A stretch of 64,000 bases of DNA from Devosia yakushimensis (GCF_030159855.1 NZ_BSNG01000001.1:3038001-3102000); one strand, 5' to 3'; shown: positions 1 to 8,624, counted from the first letter of the stretch. Numbers and translations: made by a program. The notes: generated from the sequence alone by a model not told the origin.

Positions 1-1478
1 CCGCGCTGCTGGCCACCACGCTGCTGACGGGTGCGGCTTCGGCCGCCACGCTGAATGTGGCCATCGATTCATCGCCGGCCGGGCTCGACCCGCATCTGAT
101 CACCGCCTTCAATTCGGTGGTGATCGTGCAGTCCAATATCTATGAGGGGCTGACCGCCATCGACAAGGACCTGGCCGTGGTGCCGGGCCTGGCCGAAAGC
201 TGGGAGATCTCGGAAGACGGGCTGACCTACACGTTCAAGCTGCGTGCCGGCGTCAAATTCCATGACGGCTCGGACATGGATGCCGAAGACGTGGCCGCCT
301 CGATCCGCCGCGTGCAATCGGAGGCCGTCGCCTCTCCTCTGGCTAGCCGCGTGACCCCGATCACCGGCATCGAAGTGGTCGATCCGACGACCGTCAAATT
401 CACGCTGGATGCGCCTTTTGCGCCGATCCTGACCTCGCTTTCGGGCATTGCCATCGTGCCGGCGGAGGTCGAAACCAATGTCGAGGGCCTGCAGCAGACC
501 CCGATCGGCACCGGGCCGTTCAAGTTTGCCGAATGGCAGCCCAATGGCTTTATCGGGCTGACCAAGAACGAGGATTATTACCTCGATGGCCTGCCCAAGC
601 TCGATGGCGTCAAGTTCAACTTCGTGCCGGAATCGGCGACCCGCCAGGTGGGCGTGACGAGCGGCGAATATGACCTGCTGCCCGGCATCGATCCGGCCAC
701 CGCCCTGCAATTGCAGGGCCAGCCCAATGTCACCGTGCAGGAAACCCGCGACATCGCCTATACGCTATTGGGCATGAATGCGAGCCGCGAGCCCTTCACC
801 GATCCCAAGGTGCGCACGGCAGTCAATATGCTGCTCAACCGGCAGGAAATTATCGACGCGGCCCTGTTCGGCTCGGGCGTTCCGGCCGGTCCGCTCTCGC
901 CGGCCCTGGTCAATTGGGCCGTCGATCCCTCCACTTTCGCCTGCTACACGCAGGACGTGGAAGGCGCCAAGGCGCTGCTGGCCGAGGCTGGCGTCACCAC
1001 GCCGCTCAAGCTCACCATGAATGTGCTGCCGCGCCAGGATACGCGCGACATCGCCCAGGTGGTGCAGCAGCAATTGGCGGCCGGGGGCATCGAAGTCGAA
1101 CTCATCACCCAGGAAATCGGCGATTTCGTCCAATCCTGGAAGAATTCGGAATTCGACACCTTCGTCTCGGCCAATGGCGGCAGCCCCGATCCGGACGAAT
1201 ATTTCTACCGCACCTTCCGCGGCGGCGGCTCGACCAATGTGTTCAAATATGAAGACCCGGAAATCGACACCTGGCTCGACGAAGGCCGTGCCGAGACCGA
1301 TCCGGCAGCGCGCAAGGCCATCTATGACCAGGTGCAGGCCAAGCTCGCCTGTGAAGGCCCGGCCGCCCATATCGCCTATGGCACGCTCTACACTGCCGTT
1401 GCCAATGGGGTGGAAGGGTTTGAAATCTTCCCGAATGGCCGGCTGACGAGCCTGGTCAATACATCGAAGGCGGAATAG
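1..1478 (+). CDS. Periplasmic peptide-binding protein of an ABC transporter (SBP family 5), 5' end cut by the window
   Basis: Captures di- or oligopeptides in the periplasm and passes them to the two permeases encoded next. About 491 residues are visible. The frame is open from base 3 and begins in the hydrophobic core and Ala-rich end of a signal peptide (LLATTLLTGAASA), so only the first few residues are missing. The mature part starts near ATLNVAIDSS and has the SBP_bac_5 pattern: an early YEGLT segment, GLAESWEIS, LRAGVKFHDGS and the GTGPFKF segment. Two permease genes and a dipeptide epimerase follow on the same strand, which suggests murein or other peptides as substrate. No ATPase gene is visible; it may lie upstream. 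The family is certain, the substrate inferred. Confidence 0.9.
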   Translation, partial: ALLATTLLTGAASAATLNVAIDSSPAGLDPHLITAFNSVVIVQSNIYEGLTAIDKDLAVVPGLAESWEISEDGLTYTFKLRAGVKFHDGSDMDAEDVAASIRRVQSEAVASPLASRVTPITGIEVVDPTTVKFTLDAPFAPILTSLSGIAIVPAEVETNVEGLQQTPIGTGPFKFAEWQPNGFIGLTKNEDYYLDGLPKLDGVKFNFVPESATRQVGVTSGEYDLLPGIDPATALQLQGQPNVTVQETRDIAYTLLGMNASREPFTDPKVRTAVNMLLNRQEIIDAALFGSGVPAGPLSPALVNWAVDPSTFACYTQDVEGAKALLAEAGVTTPLKLTMNVLPRQDTRDIAQVVQQQLAAGGIEVELITQEIGDFVQSWKNSEFDTFVSANGGSPDPDEYFYRTFRGGGSTNVFKYEDPEIDTWLDEGRAETDPAARKAIYDQVQAKLACEGPAAHIAYGTLYTAVANGVEGFEIFPNGRLTSLVNTSKAE

Positions 1479-1532
1479 TCCCTCAAGCCGGCGCCCCAGC
1501 GGCGCCGGCCTTCTTCCTCAGGTTCCAAAAAT

Positions 1533-2483
1533 ATGGCGCAACGCTTCTGGATCGGCCGGCTGATCGACCTTGCGGTCGTGTTGTTCGGCATCTCGATCGT
1601 CGTTTTCCTGATGATCCGCCTGATCCCGGGCGATGCCGTGACCATCATGCTGGGCGCCAATACCGAGGTGACACCCGAGCGTGTCGCCGCCCTGCGCAGC
1701 CGGCTGGGGCTCGACCTGCCGCTGCCCCAGCAATATGGCCAATGGATCTGGGGCATTCTGCGCGGCGATTTCGGCACCTCGATCTGGACCGGGCGGCCGG
1801 TGCTCGAAGAAATCGCCGCCAATATGTGGCCGACCATCGAATTGACGCTGCTTTCCATCCTGGTGGGTGCCGGCCTCTCTATTCCGCTGGGTGCCTTCAT
1901 GGCGCAGGCACGCGGCAAGGCTTCGGAAGTGGCCGTGCGCATCGGGGCCATTGCCGGGCTCACCATTCCCTCCTTCTGGCTGGGGATCGTCTCGATCTTT
2001 CTGGTCGCCAAGTTTTTGCCGGGGGTGCAGGCGCTGGGCTATGTGCCGTTCACCGAGAACCCGCTGGGCAATCTGCAACGCATGGTGCTGCCGGTGATCG
2101 CGCTCTCTCTGCCCATGCTGGCGAACCTGTCGCGGCTGGTGCGCTCGGCCATGCTCGATGCCTTGAGCCAGGATTATATCCGCACCGCCCGGGCCAAGGG
2201 CGCCGACCGGCGGCGCATCATCTATAAGCACGCGCTACGCAATGCGCTGATCCCCTTCATCACCAGTGTCGGCGTTTCGGCGGGGTATCTTTTGGGCGGG
2301 GCCATCGTCATCGAACAGGTTTTTGCCATTCCCGGGCTGGGACGGCTGGTGCTGGGGGCGATTTCCGAGCGCAATTATCCACTGGTGCAGGCCTCCATCC
2401 TGGTGCTGACCGCCAGCTTCGTCATCGTCAATTTCCTGGTCGACCTGCTCTATGCGGTGATCGACCCCCGCGTGTCGAAATGA
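1533..2483 (+). CDS. Peptide ABC transporter permease, DppB type
   Basis: First of the paired inner-membrane channel subunits of a dipeptide/oligopeptide importer. The 316-residue product has an N-terminal membrane segment (about 10-32), a periplasmic stretch ending in GDFGTSIWTGRPV, and five further membrane segments forming the BPD_transp_1 domain. The EAA loop that docks on the ATPase is seen as DYIRTARAKGADRRRI near residues 213-228. It follows the binding-protein gene by 54 bases, and its stop overlaps the next start by four bases (ATGA), so the two permeases are probably translationally coupled. Length and motifs are normal for DppB/OppB. Confidence 0.93.
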   Translation: MAQRFWIGRLIDLAVVLFGISIVVFLMIRLIPGDAVTIMLGANTEVTPERVAALRSRLGLDLPLPQQYGQWIWGILRGDFGTSIWTGRPVLEEIAANMWPTIELTLLSILVGAGLSIPLGAFMAQARGKASEVAVRIGAIAGLTIPSFWLGIVSIFLVAKFLPGVQALGYVPFTENPLGNLQRMVLPVIALSLPMLANLSRLVRSAMLDALSQDYIRTARAKGADRRRIIYKHALRNALIPFITSVGVSAGYLLGGAIVIEQVFAIPGLGRLVLGAISERNYPLVQASILVLTASFVIVNFLVDLLYAVIDPRVSK

Positions 2484-3307
2484 TCGAGCAGATCCGCAAC
2501 AACAAGCTCCTGTCCTTTGCCGTCATCGTGGTGGCGCTACAGGTGCTGGGCGCCATCTTCGCGCCCCTTCTGGGCCTGCAGGACCCCTATGCCCAGGTCA
2601 TCGTGCAGCGCATGAAGGGGCCGAACCTCCTAAACTTTCTGGGCACGGATCAATTGGGGCGCGATGTGCTCTCGCGCATTGTCTATGGCTATCGGGCGTC
2701 GCTGCTCACCTGCGTCACCGCCGTGGTGCTGGCGCTGGTGGTGGGCGGGACGCTGGGCATGCTGGCGGCCTATTATCGCGGCTGGTTCGACCGCATCATC
2801 ATGCGCTTCATGGATGTCCTCTTCGCCTTTCCCATCATGCTCTTGGCCATTGCCGTCATCGCTATTCTGGGACCCAGCGCCTGGAGCGCGGCCATTGCCA
2901 TCGCCATTGTCTATGCGCCGATCTTTGCCCGGCTGCTGCGGGGCCCGGCGCTGGTCATTTGCGAGAGCGAATATGTCAACGGCGCCAAGGCGATCGGGGC
3001 TTCGGATTTCCGCATCATCTTCCTGCACCTGCTACCGAACCTGAGTTCGGTCGTATTGGTGCAAACCAGTCTGCTGCTGTCGGCGGCCATTCTGGTGGAA
3101 GCTTCGCTCTCCTTCCTGGGCCTGGGCTCGCAGCCGCCCATCCCCTCGCTGGGGCTGATGCTGTCGGAGGGCCGCAATTTCCTGCTGCTGGCACCCTGGC
3201 CGGCGGTGTTTGCGGGTTTTGCCATCCTCTTTCTGTCGTTCGGGTTCAACCTTTTGGGCGATGCGCTGCGCGACACGCTCGATCCACGCCTGCGCAAGGC
3301 GAGTTGA
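2480..3307 (+). CDS. Peptide ABC transporter permease, DppC type
   Basis: Second channel subunit of the same peptide importer. It has 275 residues, an N-terminal membrane segment, the LGTDQLGRDVLSRIVYG segment typical of DppC/OppC, and an EAA loop at about residues 160-175 (EYVNGAKAIGASDFRI). The C-terminal NLLGDALRDTLDPRLR is the usual DppC ending. The start overlaps the dppB-like stop by four bases. The epimerase gene begins one base after its stop, so all four genes look like one transcript. Confidence 0.93.
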   Translation: MIEQIRNNKLLSFAVIVVALQVLGAIFAPLLGLQDPYAQVIVQRMKGPNLLNFLGTDQLGRDVLSRIVYGYRASLLTCVTAVVLALVVGGTLGMLAAYYRGWFDRIIMRFMDVLFAFPIMLLAIAVIAILGPSAWSAAIAIAIVYAPIFARLLRGPALVICESEYVNGAKAIGASDFRIIFLHLLPNLSSVVLVQTSLLLSAAILVEASLSFLGLGSQPPIPSLGLMLSEGRNFLLLAPWPAVFAGFAILFLSFGFNLLGDALRDTLDPRLRKAS

Positions 3308-3308
3308 G

Positions 3309-4283
3309 ATGACGAAGCTCGAAGTCTTTGCCGAGCAGTTTGCCATTGCCGGCAGCTTCACCATTTCGCGCGGCTCCAAGACCGTTGCCGAAGTGGTGCG
3401 GGTGACGCTGACGCGGAACGGGGTTACCGGGCAGGGCGAATGCGTGCCCTATGCGCGTTATGGCGAGAACGTGGCCAAGACTGTTGCCGCCATTGCGGCG
3501 CTGGCGCCGGCCATTGCCGGCGGACTCGACCGGGCGGGACTGCAAAAGGCGTTGCCGCCGGGTGCAGCGCGCAATGCCGTGGATTGCGCTTTCTGGGAGC
3601 TGGAGGCCAAGCTGGCCGGGATCAGCGTAGCGGAACTGGCGGGCCTTATGCCGCCCGACAGCATCGTCACCGCCTATACGATCAGCCTCGGGACACCCGA
3701 GGCCATGGCCGCGGCGGCGCGGGCGGCGAGCACCTATCCCCTGCTCAAGCTGAAGCTGGGTGGCGCGGGAGATCGCGAGCGGTTGGCGGCGGTGCGCGAG
3801 GCGGTGCCGCAGACGCGGCTGGTGGTCGATGCCAATGAGGCCTGGACGCCGGATGATCTGGCGGCCAATCTTGCCGCCTGCCGCGATCAGGGCATCGAGC
3901 TGGTGGAACAGCCCCTGCCCGCTGGCGACGATGCGGCTTTGGGGAAAATCGAGCATCCGGTGCCGATCTGTGCCGATGAGAGCATCCATGGGCTTGCGAC
4001 GCTCGAGCGGCTGGTGGGGCGCTATGATGCGGTCAATGTGAAGCTCGACAAAACCGGCGGGTTGACCGAGGCGCTTGATCTGGTGCGGGCGGCCAAGGCC
4101 AAGCATCTCAAGATCATGGTGGGGTGCATGGTCTCCACCTCGCTCGCCATGGCCCCGGCGGCATTGTTGGCCGAATATGCCGATTGGTGCGATCTCGACG
4201 GTCCACTGCTGCTGGCAGCGGACCGGGCGGATGGGTTCCGGTTTGGCGATGGGGTGATGCGGGCCGGGAGGATTTGGGGGTAA
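3309..4283 (+). CDS. dgcA: Dipeptide epimerase / N-acetyl-D-glutamate racemase (enolase superfamily)
   Basis: Probably epimerises L-Ala-D-Glu to L-Ala-L-Glu, feeding recycled murein peptide into amino-acid metabolism. The 324-residue product has the muconate-lactonizing/mandelate-racemase fold: an N-terminal capping domain, then a barrel. Visible catalytic elements are KLKLGG near residue 147 (KxK acid/base lysines), VVDANEAW near 172, EQPLP near 200, ADESIH near 221 (metal ligands) and KLDKTGG near 245 (second lysine of the KxD/K type). The start at 3309 is one base after the upstream stop; an upstream in-frame Met would overlap dppC deeply and is unlikely. Linkage to a peptide importer supports the dipeptide role. 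Other enolase-superfamily substrates cannot be excluded. Confidence 0.82.
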   Translation: MTKLEVFAEQFAIAGSFTISRGSKTVAEVVRVTLTRNGVTGQGECVPYARYGENVAKTVAAIAALAPAIAGGLDRAGLQKALPPGAARNAVDCAFWELEAKLAGISVAELAGLMPPDSIVTAYTISLGTPEAMAAAARAASTYPLLKLKLGGAGDRERLAAVREAVPQTRLVVDANEAWTPDDLAANLAACRDQGIELVEQPLPAGDDAALGKIEHPVPICADESIHGLATLERLVGRYDAVNVKLDKTGGLTEALDLVRAAKAKHLKIMVGCMVSTSLAMAPAALLAEYADWCDLDGPLLLAADRADGFRFGDGVMRAGRIWG

Positions 4284-4292
4284 TCGAGCACC

Positions 4293-5180
4293 CTAAAGCC
4301 CGTGCTTTTCCAGCGTGGCCTCATATTCGTCGCGCACTTCCTCGCGGTCGCGGCCGGAATGCCAGGCGGCGTCGATGCTGGCCTTGAGGGCGGGATCGAG
4401 CGCGGCGAAGCGGGCTTCCCAGTCTTCTCCCTCGTGGATCCAATAGGCGACCAGTTCGTAGCGCTCAGGCGGCAGACCCAGTTCCTTGCGGGCATATTTG
4501 CGGATGGCGCGGACGGCCTTCTGCTCGCCCGCCACCCAGAGATAGCCAGGCGCCTTGGGCATGGGCACGGCGCGCACCACATCTTCAAGCCGGCTGGGCG
4601 CGACACCATTGCCGCTGCCATGGAGCCAGGTCACCGTCGCCTTGGGATGGCGCGGCAGGGGCAGTTCGTGGCCGGCTTCGGCCACTTCGACAAAGACACG
4701 CGTTTCGATATGGGCCGGGGTCTGTTCCAGGAGGCGCGACAGGGCCGGCAGGCCGGTGGCGTCGGCCACCAGCAATTGCCAGGTGGTATCGGATGGCGGG
4801 GTATAGAGACCGCGCGGATTGTTGATGGTGATCACTTCGCCCAGCTGGGCGCGCTGCGCCCATTCGCTGGCAAGGCCGCCTTCATGGATGACGAAATCGA
4901 TATCGACCTGGCCGGCAGCGGCATCGTGGCGGCGGATCGTATAGGTCGAGCAGCGAATGGCATCCTGCCCATCGGGATAGGTCCAGCGCCCGGTCTCGTC
5001 GATATGGGGCAGGTGCAGCTTGCCGGTTTTTTCGTTGGGGAAGAAGAGGCGCAGATATTCATCGCCAATGCCGGTGGTTTTCCAGGCCGCCAGGCCCGGG
5101 CCGCCAAAGGTCAGCCGCAGCATGCCCGGGGATAGGTCCTGCCGGGCCATGACCATCGCCTCATGAAACATCGTGGTCAC
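4293..5180 (-). CDS. Siderophore-interacting protein, NADPH-dependent ferric-siderophore reductase (ViuB/SIP family)
   Basis: Cytoplasmic flavoprotein expected to release iron by reducing ferric siderophore complexes. It has 295 residues: an FAD-binding domain (about 5-125) with the flavin-binding RCSTYTIRR at 76-84, then the SIP NAD(P)-binding domain (about 130-275) with LLVADATGLPALSRLLEQ and the YLWVAGEQ segment. It ends nine bases from the convergent epimerase gene and is alone in its direction, with no siderophore transporter nearby. A TGA-N9-TCA iron box covers its promoter region (5223-5237), pointing to iron repression through RirA. Confidence 0.9.
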   Translation of the reverse strand: MTTMFHEAMVMARQDLSPGMLRLTFGGPGLAAWKTTGIGDEYLRLFFPNEKTGKLHLPHIDETGRWTYPDGQDAIRCSTYTIRRHDAAAGQVDIDFVIHEGGLASEWAQRAQLGEVITINNPRGLYTPPSDTTWQLLVADATGLPALSRLLEQTPAHIETRVFVEVAEAGHELPLPRHPKATVTWLHGSGNGVAPSRLEDVVRAVPMPKAPGYLWVAGEQKAVRAIRKYARKELGLPPERYELVAYWIHEGEDWEARFAALDPALKASIDAAWHSGRDREEVRDEYEATLEKHGL

Positions 5181-5222
5181 TAACGCACTCCTTCCGTCAC
5201 TAGGGATGGGTGCTATATATTA

Positions 5223-5237
5223 TGACTTATCTCGTCA
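5223..5237 (-). promoter_or_regulatory. Putative iron-responsive operator (IRO box, RirA type) at the siderophore-reductase promoter
   Basis: The sequence TGA-CTTATCTCG-TCA is an exact TGA-N9-TCA inverted repeat, the published RirA box of Rhizobium and relatives. It sits 43-57 bases upstream of the siderophore-reductase start and overlaps a TTGACG (5233-5238 on the minus strand) that could be the -35 element. It lies between two minus-strand genes, so it can only be a promoter site for the reductase. That RirA is present in this genome is inferred, not seen. Confidence 0.6.
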
Positions 5238-5279
5238 AGTTAGATGCCGCCTCCACCGGGCCCCGCGGGGTCCTCTTTG

Positions 5280-6632
5280 TTAATGCTGCGCCAGGATCTG
5301 CCTCGCAATCCCGGCGCATTGCACTCGGATATCGGGCACGGCCTCGATTTCGAAGAAGCGACCGCGGGTCAACGGGCCGACGGCGAGCAGGTGCCGGGAG
5401 GGCCGGCCATCGGCATCGACAACGGCACAATGCTCGTCCACGTCGAGCCCGATATGAAGCACATCGGGCCGGGCCAGGCCATTGGCCACCAAATCACGCA
5501 CCACGGGATTGGAACTGGCCGAGACGTCGACGCTGACGCCGCCGCAATCATAGACGCGGGCGACGTCCATGGCCTGGCGCTGCTTGGTGCCGCGCGGGCG
5601 GACATAGGCGCGCACGCCGTTCCCCCGCCGTTCGAGATCGAGGAATTCCCCAGCCACCAATTGCACCTGGCCGCGGGCCACTGCCCTATCCATACGTTCA
5701 TGCAATTCGGGCGGCAGGCGGTGGCGGTGGATATTCCACCAGGGGCGTAAGTGGCGCAGGAATTGGCGCCTGGTATGGGTGGACCAGCTTTGCCAGATGC
5801 GCTGGTTATAGGGGCGCAGGCCATCGACCAGGCTGCGCCAATCGCCGCCCTGGCGCTCGATATCGTCGGCCAGTTCGCGGAACCAGCGCAGGAAATAGGG
5901 CAGCCCGCTGCCAAAGGGCACGTCGGCGGCGTCCATGCTGATGGGCGCCAGTTCGCGATGCCCCTTGGGCAAGAGGCCATTGCGCGACACCACGGTAATG
6001 GTGCCCTGATGATCGGCATCGGCCAGGGACAGCCAGGCATCCACCATGCTGAGGCCCGAGCCCAGGATGATGACGGCGGCATCGGGGTCGAGGGGCGTGT
6101 CGCGGTCGGAGCCGACGCGCACGGCAATGCCCTTGCCGCGAGCGGGTTGGGTCTCATGGCCGACAGCCAGAACAGCCGTGCGGCTGATCAGGCTCGTGCC
6201 ATTGGCGAGGACGGTTTCGACGCCGTTCTTGCCTTCATGGACCGCCACGACTTCCTCGGATAGCACGATCAGCCGGCCGAGTTTGGATTGCCCAGCCTGG
6301 CGCAGCACATCTTCGAGATAGGCGCCATAGAGCCGGCGCGGCACGAAGACCCAGGAGCCCCGCGCCGCCGGATAGCCGCGGGTCTGCAACCAGCGCCAGA
6401 AATGCTCGGGATCGTCCGCAAAGGCGCTCATGCCGCGGGCAGGCACATTGACCTTGTGGTCGCGCTGGCTGGCCGAATAGGCGACGCCCTGGCCGAATTC
6501 GCCGCGCCGCTCCACCAGCGTCACGCGGATATCGGTTTCGGGGTCGCGCAGCAGATGGGCGGCCAGCAGCACGCCGCTGGCGCCGCCCCCGATAATGGTC
6601 ACCGATGGCCGGCCGTTCAGGTGATTGCTCAT
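5280..6632 (-). CDS. FAD/NAD(P)-binding protein (NAD_binding_9 / HpyO-like family)
   Basis: Predicted cytoplasmic flavoprotein of unknown substrate, 450 residues. The N-terminal Rossmann motif is VTIIGGGASGVLLAAHL with the GxGxxG-like glycines at 15-20, followed by VERRGEFGQGVAYS and KVNVPARGMSAF, the pattern of the FAD-NAD(P)-binding family. A second dinucleotide motif, VIILGSGLSMVDAWL, lies mid-protein. The start at 6632 is preceded by a GGGAGGGGG ribosome-binding site; a start 45 bases further upstream lacks one. It lies 20 bases after the serine-hydrolase gene, so they are probably cotranscribed. The family's reaction is not established; a monooxygenase-like or acyl-transfer role is speculation. 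Confidence 0.8.
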   Translation of the reverse strand: MSNHLNGRPSVTIIGGGASGVLLAAHLLRDPETDIRVTLVERRGEFGQGVAYSASQRDHKVNVPARGMSAFADDPEHFWRWLQTRGYPAARGSWVFVPRRLYGAYLEDVLRQAGQSKLGRLIVLSEEVVAVHEGKNGVETVLANGTSLISRTAVLAVGHETQPARGKGIAVRVGSDRDTPLDPDAAVIILGSGLSMVDAWLSLADADHQGTITVVSRNGLLPKGHRELAPISMDAADVPFGSGLPYFLRWFRELADDIERQGGDWRSLVDGLRPYNQRIWQSWSTHTRRQFLRHLRPWWNIHRHRLPPELHERMDRAVARGQVQLVAGEFLDLERRGNGVRAYVRPRGTKQRQAMDVARVYDCGGVSVDVSASSNPVVRDLVANGLARPDVLHIGLDVDEHCAVVDADGRPSRHLLAVGPLTRGRFFEIEAVPDIRVQCAGIARQILAQH

Positions 6633-6652
6633 TCGCCCCCTCCCACGAAAAT

Positions 6653-7207
6653 TCAGGCGGTCGCCGCATCCGGACAATTGACCAGACCCGCAGCCAGCGC
6701 GTAGCCGGCCGGCCAGCGGCCGAAACCGCTGACGATATTGATATGACCGGCATAACCCAGATCGTGCAATGGGCTGCCCCAGGCCGTGGCAAGAGCACGC
6801 ACCTTGTCAAAAGGCATGTAGATGTCGTCCCGGCTGGCCACCACCAGCGCGGGAAATGGCAGGGAATCGCGCGGCATGATGCCGAATTCGTAGGATCGTT
6901 TGTGAAGGCCCGCCGTCCGGTTGATATCGGCCGGGGCTACCAATAGGGCCGCCCCCACGAGCGGCGCCACCCGGCTGCGGGCCAGCCGCGCGGTCAAGAC
7001 GCTGCCCAGGCTATGGGCGATGATCAAGGCGTGGGGATGGGCGGCAACGGCCGCTTCGAGCGTAGCCAGCCAGCGATCCGCCTCGGGATTGGACCAATCG
7101 GCCTGTTCGACCAGCACGGCATGGGGATGATCGCGGCGCCAATGGGCCTGCCAATGCTCGCCGTCCGAGCCATGCAGGCCCGGCACGATCAGCGTGGTCA
7201 CGGACAT
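6653..7207 (-). CDS. Serine hydrolase, RBBP9/YdeN family (alpha/beta hydrolase)
   Basis: Small cytoplasmic esterase-like hydrolase of unknown substrate, 184 residues, the usual size of the family. The motif VPGLHGSDGEHW near the N-terminus is diagnostic. The catalytic triad can be read as Ser66 (AHSLGS), Asp127 (ASRDD) and His155 (GHIN). It sits nine bases downstream of a 74-residue protein gene and 20 bases upstream of the flavoprotein gene, all on the minus strand, so it probably belongs to the unit headed by the sulfate-binding protein. Confidence 0.85.
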   Translation of the reverse strand: MSVTTLIVPGLHGSDGEHWQAHWRRDHPHAVLVEQADWSNPEADRWLATLEAAVAAHPHALIIAHSLGSVLTARLARSRVAPLVGAALLVAPADINRTAGLHKRSYEFGIMPRDSLPFPALVVASRDDIYMPFDKVRALATAWGSPLHDLGYAGHINIVSGFGRWPAGYALAAGLVNCPDAATA

Positions 7208-7216
7208 GAACCAGCC

Positions 7217-7441
7217 TCAGAGATGGGGCGGCAGGCAGAAGCGCACGAAGCGCAATTCTTCATCGTCGGGCTCGTCGGCCGGTTCGGGCCGCTTGCCGGC
7301 GAGGAAATCGGCATCCATCTCGGCCCGGCTGGGCAGGCTCGGCTCGGGTGCGCCGCCAAAGAAACCGGCCTTGAGCGGAGCATCGGCCGCCGCGACGCGG
7401 GGGCCGAATTCGGGGTTCAGAATTCCAAAGAAATGCACCAT
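7217..7441 (-). CDS. Small acidic hypothetical protein (74 aa)
   Basis: No family recognised. The product begins MVHFFGILNPEFGPRV, continues with an Ala/Pro/Gly-rich middle containing FFGGAPEPSLPSRAEMDADFL, and ends in a strongly acidic stretch (EPADEPDDEELRF) before FVRFCLPPHL. The start at 7441 has a good CAGGAG site eight bases upstream. It lies between the sulfate-binding-protein gene (104 bases upstream) and the serine hydrolase (nine bases downstream). The tight spacing and ribosome-binding site support a real gene. There is no signal peptide or membrane segment. Confidence 0.65.
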   Translation of the reverse strand: MVHFFGILNPEFGPRVAAADAPLKAGFFGGAPEPSLPSRAEMDADFLAGKRPEPADEPDDEELRFVRFCLPPHL

Positions 7442-7514
7442 CGTCGTCACTCCTGAGTTGCGGTCCGTTCCAGCGGACCTGTGGCCTGGTCGGTGGTCTC
7501 GATTGGGCAGAAGG

Positions 7515-7538
7515 TCCGGCCCGCCGCGGCGGGCCGGA
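7515..7538. repeat. Perfect 24-bp GC palindrome between the sulfate-binding-protein gene and the 74-aa gene
   Basis: The sequence TCCGGCCCGCC-GC-GGCGGGCCGGA is perfectly self-complementary and lies just after the stop of the sulfate-binding-protein gene. There is no following T-run on the minus strand, so it is a poor intrinsic terminator. It could act as a 3' stabilising or partial-termination hairpin, giving more of the first product than of the downstream ones. Confidence 0.55.
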
Positions 7539-7545
7539 TTGGTCA

Positions 7546-8586
7546 TTATTGGGTCGGGCCGGAATAGATCTGATCGAAGACGCCGCCATCGCCGAAGAAT
7601 TCGGGTTGGGCTTTGCGCCAGCCGCCGAAGTCTTCGATGGTGACCAGGTTCACTTCGCCAAAGCGGGCAATGTCCTCGGGAGCAGCAGCCTCGGGCTTGA
7701 ACGGGCGGTAGTAATTGGCCGCAGCAATGGCCTGGCCCTCGTCCGAATAGAGATATTCGAGGTAAGCCGTGGCCAGGTCGGTATTGCCCTTCTTTTCCGC
7801 ATTGCCCACCACCAGAGCCACCGGCGGTTCGGCCAGGATCGAGACCGAAGGCGTCACGATGTCGAAGGCGTCCGGACCCAGTTCTTCAAGGGCGAGATAG
7901 GCTTCGTTCTCCCAGGCCAGCAGCACGTCGCCAATGCCGCGCTGCACGAAGGTGGTGGTTGAGCCACGGGCCCCGGTATCGAGCACGGGGACATGCTTAT
8001 AGAGCTCGGTGATATAGGCCTTGGCGGTCTCCTCGCTCCCGCCCGGCTGCGCCTTGGCCCAGGCCCAGCCCGCCAGCAGGTTCCAGCGGGCGCCGCCCGA
8101 GGTCTTGGGATTGGGGGTGATGACTTCGACGCCATCCTTGATCAGGTCGCCCCAGTCGTTGAGGCCCTTGGGATTGCCCTTGCGGACCAGGAAGACGATG
8201 GTCGAGGTATAGGGGGCGTTGTTGTTCTCGAAGGTGCCGCGCCAGTTTTCCGGGATCAGGGCCGGATTGGCATCGGCAATGGCGTTGATGTCGCTTTCCA
8301 GCGCCAGGGTGACCACGTCGGCCTCAAGGCCATCGATGACGGTGCGGGCCTGGGCGCCCGAGCCGCCATGGGTGGTCTGGACGGCCACAGTCTCGCCCTT
8401 GGTTTCCTGCCAATGGGCGATAAAGGCCTGATTAAACTGCTGGTAGAGCTCCCGCGTCGGATCGTAGCTCACATTGATCAAGGTGCGGTCCTGCGCATGC
8501 GCCGTTACCGCGAAGCCCAGCGTGAGCGAAGCAGCCAGCGCGGCATAGGCCAGAATTTTGGTCGCCCGGAATGTGGTGGCCCGCAT
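7546..8586 (-). CDS. sbp: Periplasmic sulfate-binding protein (CysP/Sbp family)
   Basis: Binds sulfate (or thiosulfate) in the periplasm for an ABC importer. The 346-residue precursor has a signal peptide with cleavage expected after AHA-31, followed by the family opening LINVSYDPTRELYQQFN. Anion-binding regions of the family are recognisable as THGGSGAQARTVIDGL, TPNPKTSGGARWN and DTGARGSTTTF. No permease or ATPase genes (cysT, cysW, cysA) lie nearby, which is unusual. The genes that follow encode a small acidic protein, a serine hydrolase and a flavoprotein. The start is preceded by a strong AGGAGG site. Confidence 0.93.
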   Translation of the reverse strand: MRATTFRATKILAYAALAASLTLGFAVTAHAQDRTLINVSYDPTRELYQQFNQAFIAHWQETKGETVAVQTTHGGSGAQARTVIDGLEADVVTLALESDINAIADANPALIPENWRGTFENNNAPYTSTIVFLVRKGNPKGLNDWGDLIKDGVEVITPNPKTSGGARWNLLAGWAWAKAQPGGSEETAKAYITELYKHVPVLDTGARGSTTTFVQRGIGDVLLAWENEAYLALEELGPDAFDIVTPSVSILAEPPVALVVGNAEKKGNTDLATAYLEYLYSDEGQAIAAANYYRPFKPEAAAPEDIARFGEVNLVTIEDFGGWRKAQPEFFGDGGVFDQIYSGPTQ

Positions 8587-8624
8587 GGGCTCCTCCTGAG
8601 TTAAGTTCCCATATAAACCCTATC

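Noticed and set aside
5210..5536. Small plus-strand frame starting in the siderophore-reductase promoter region
   Set aside because: It runs antisense through the flavoprotein gene with an Arg-rich, low-complexity translation; its start lies on the iron box.
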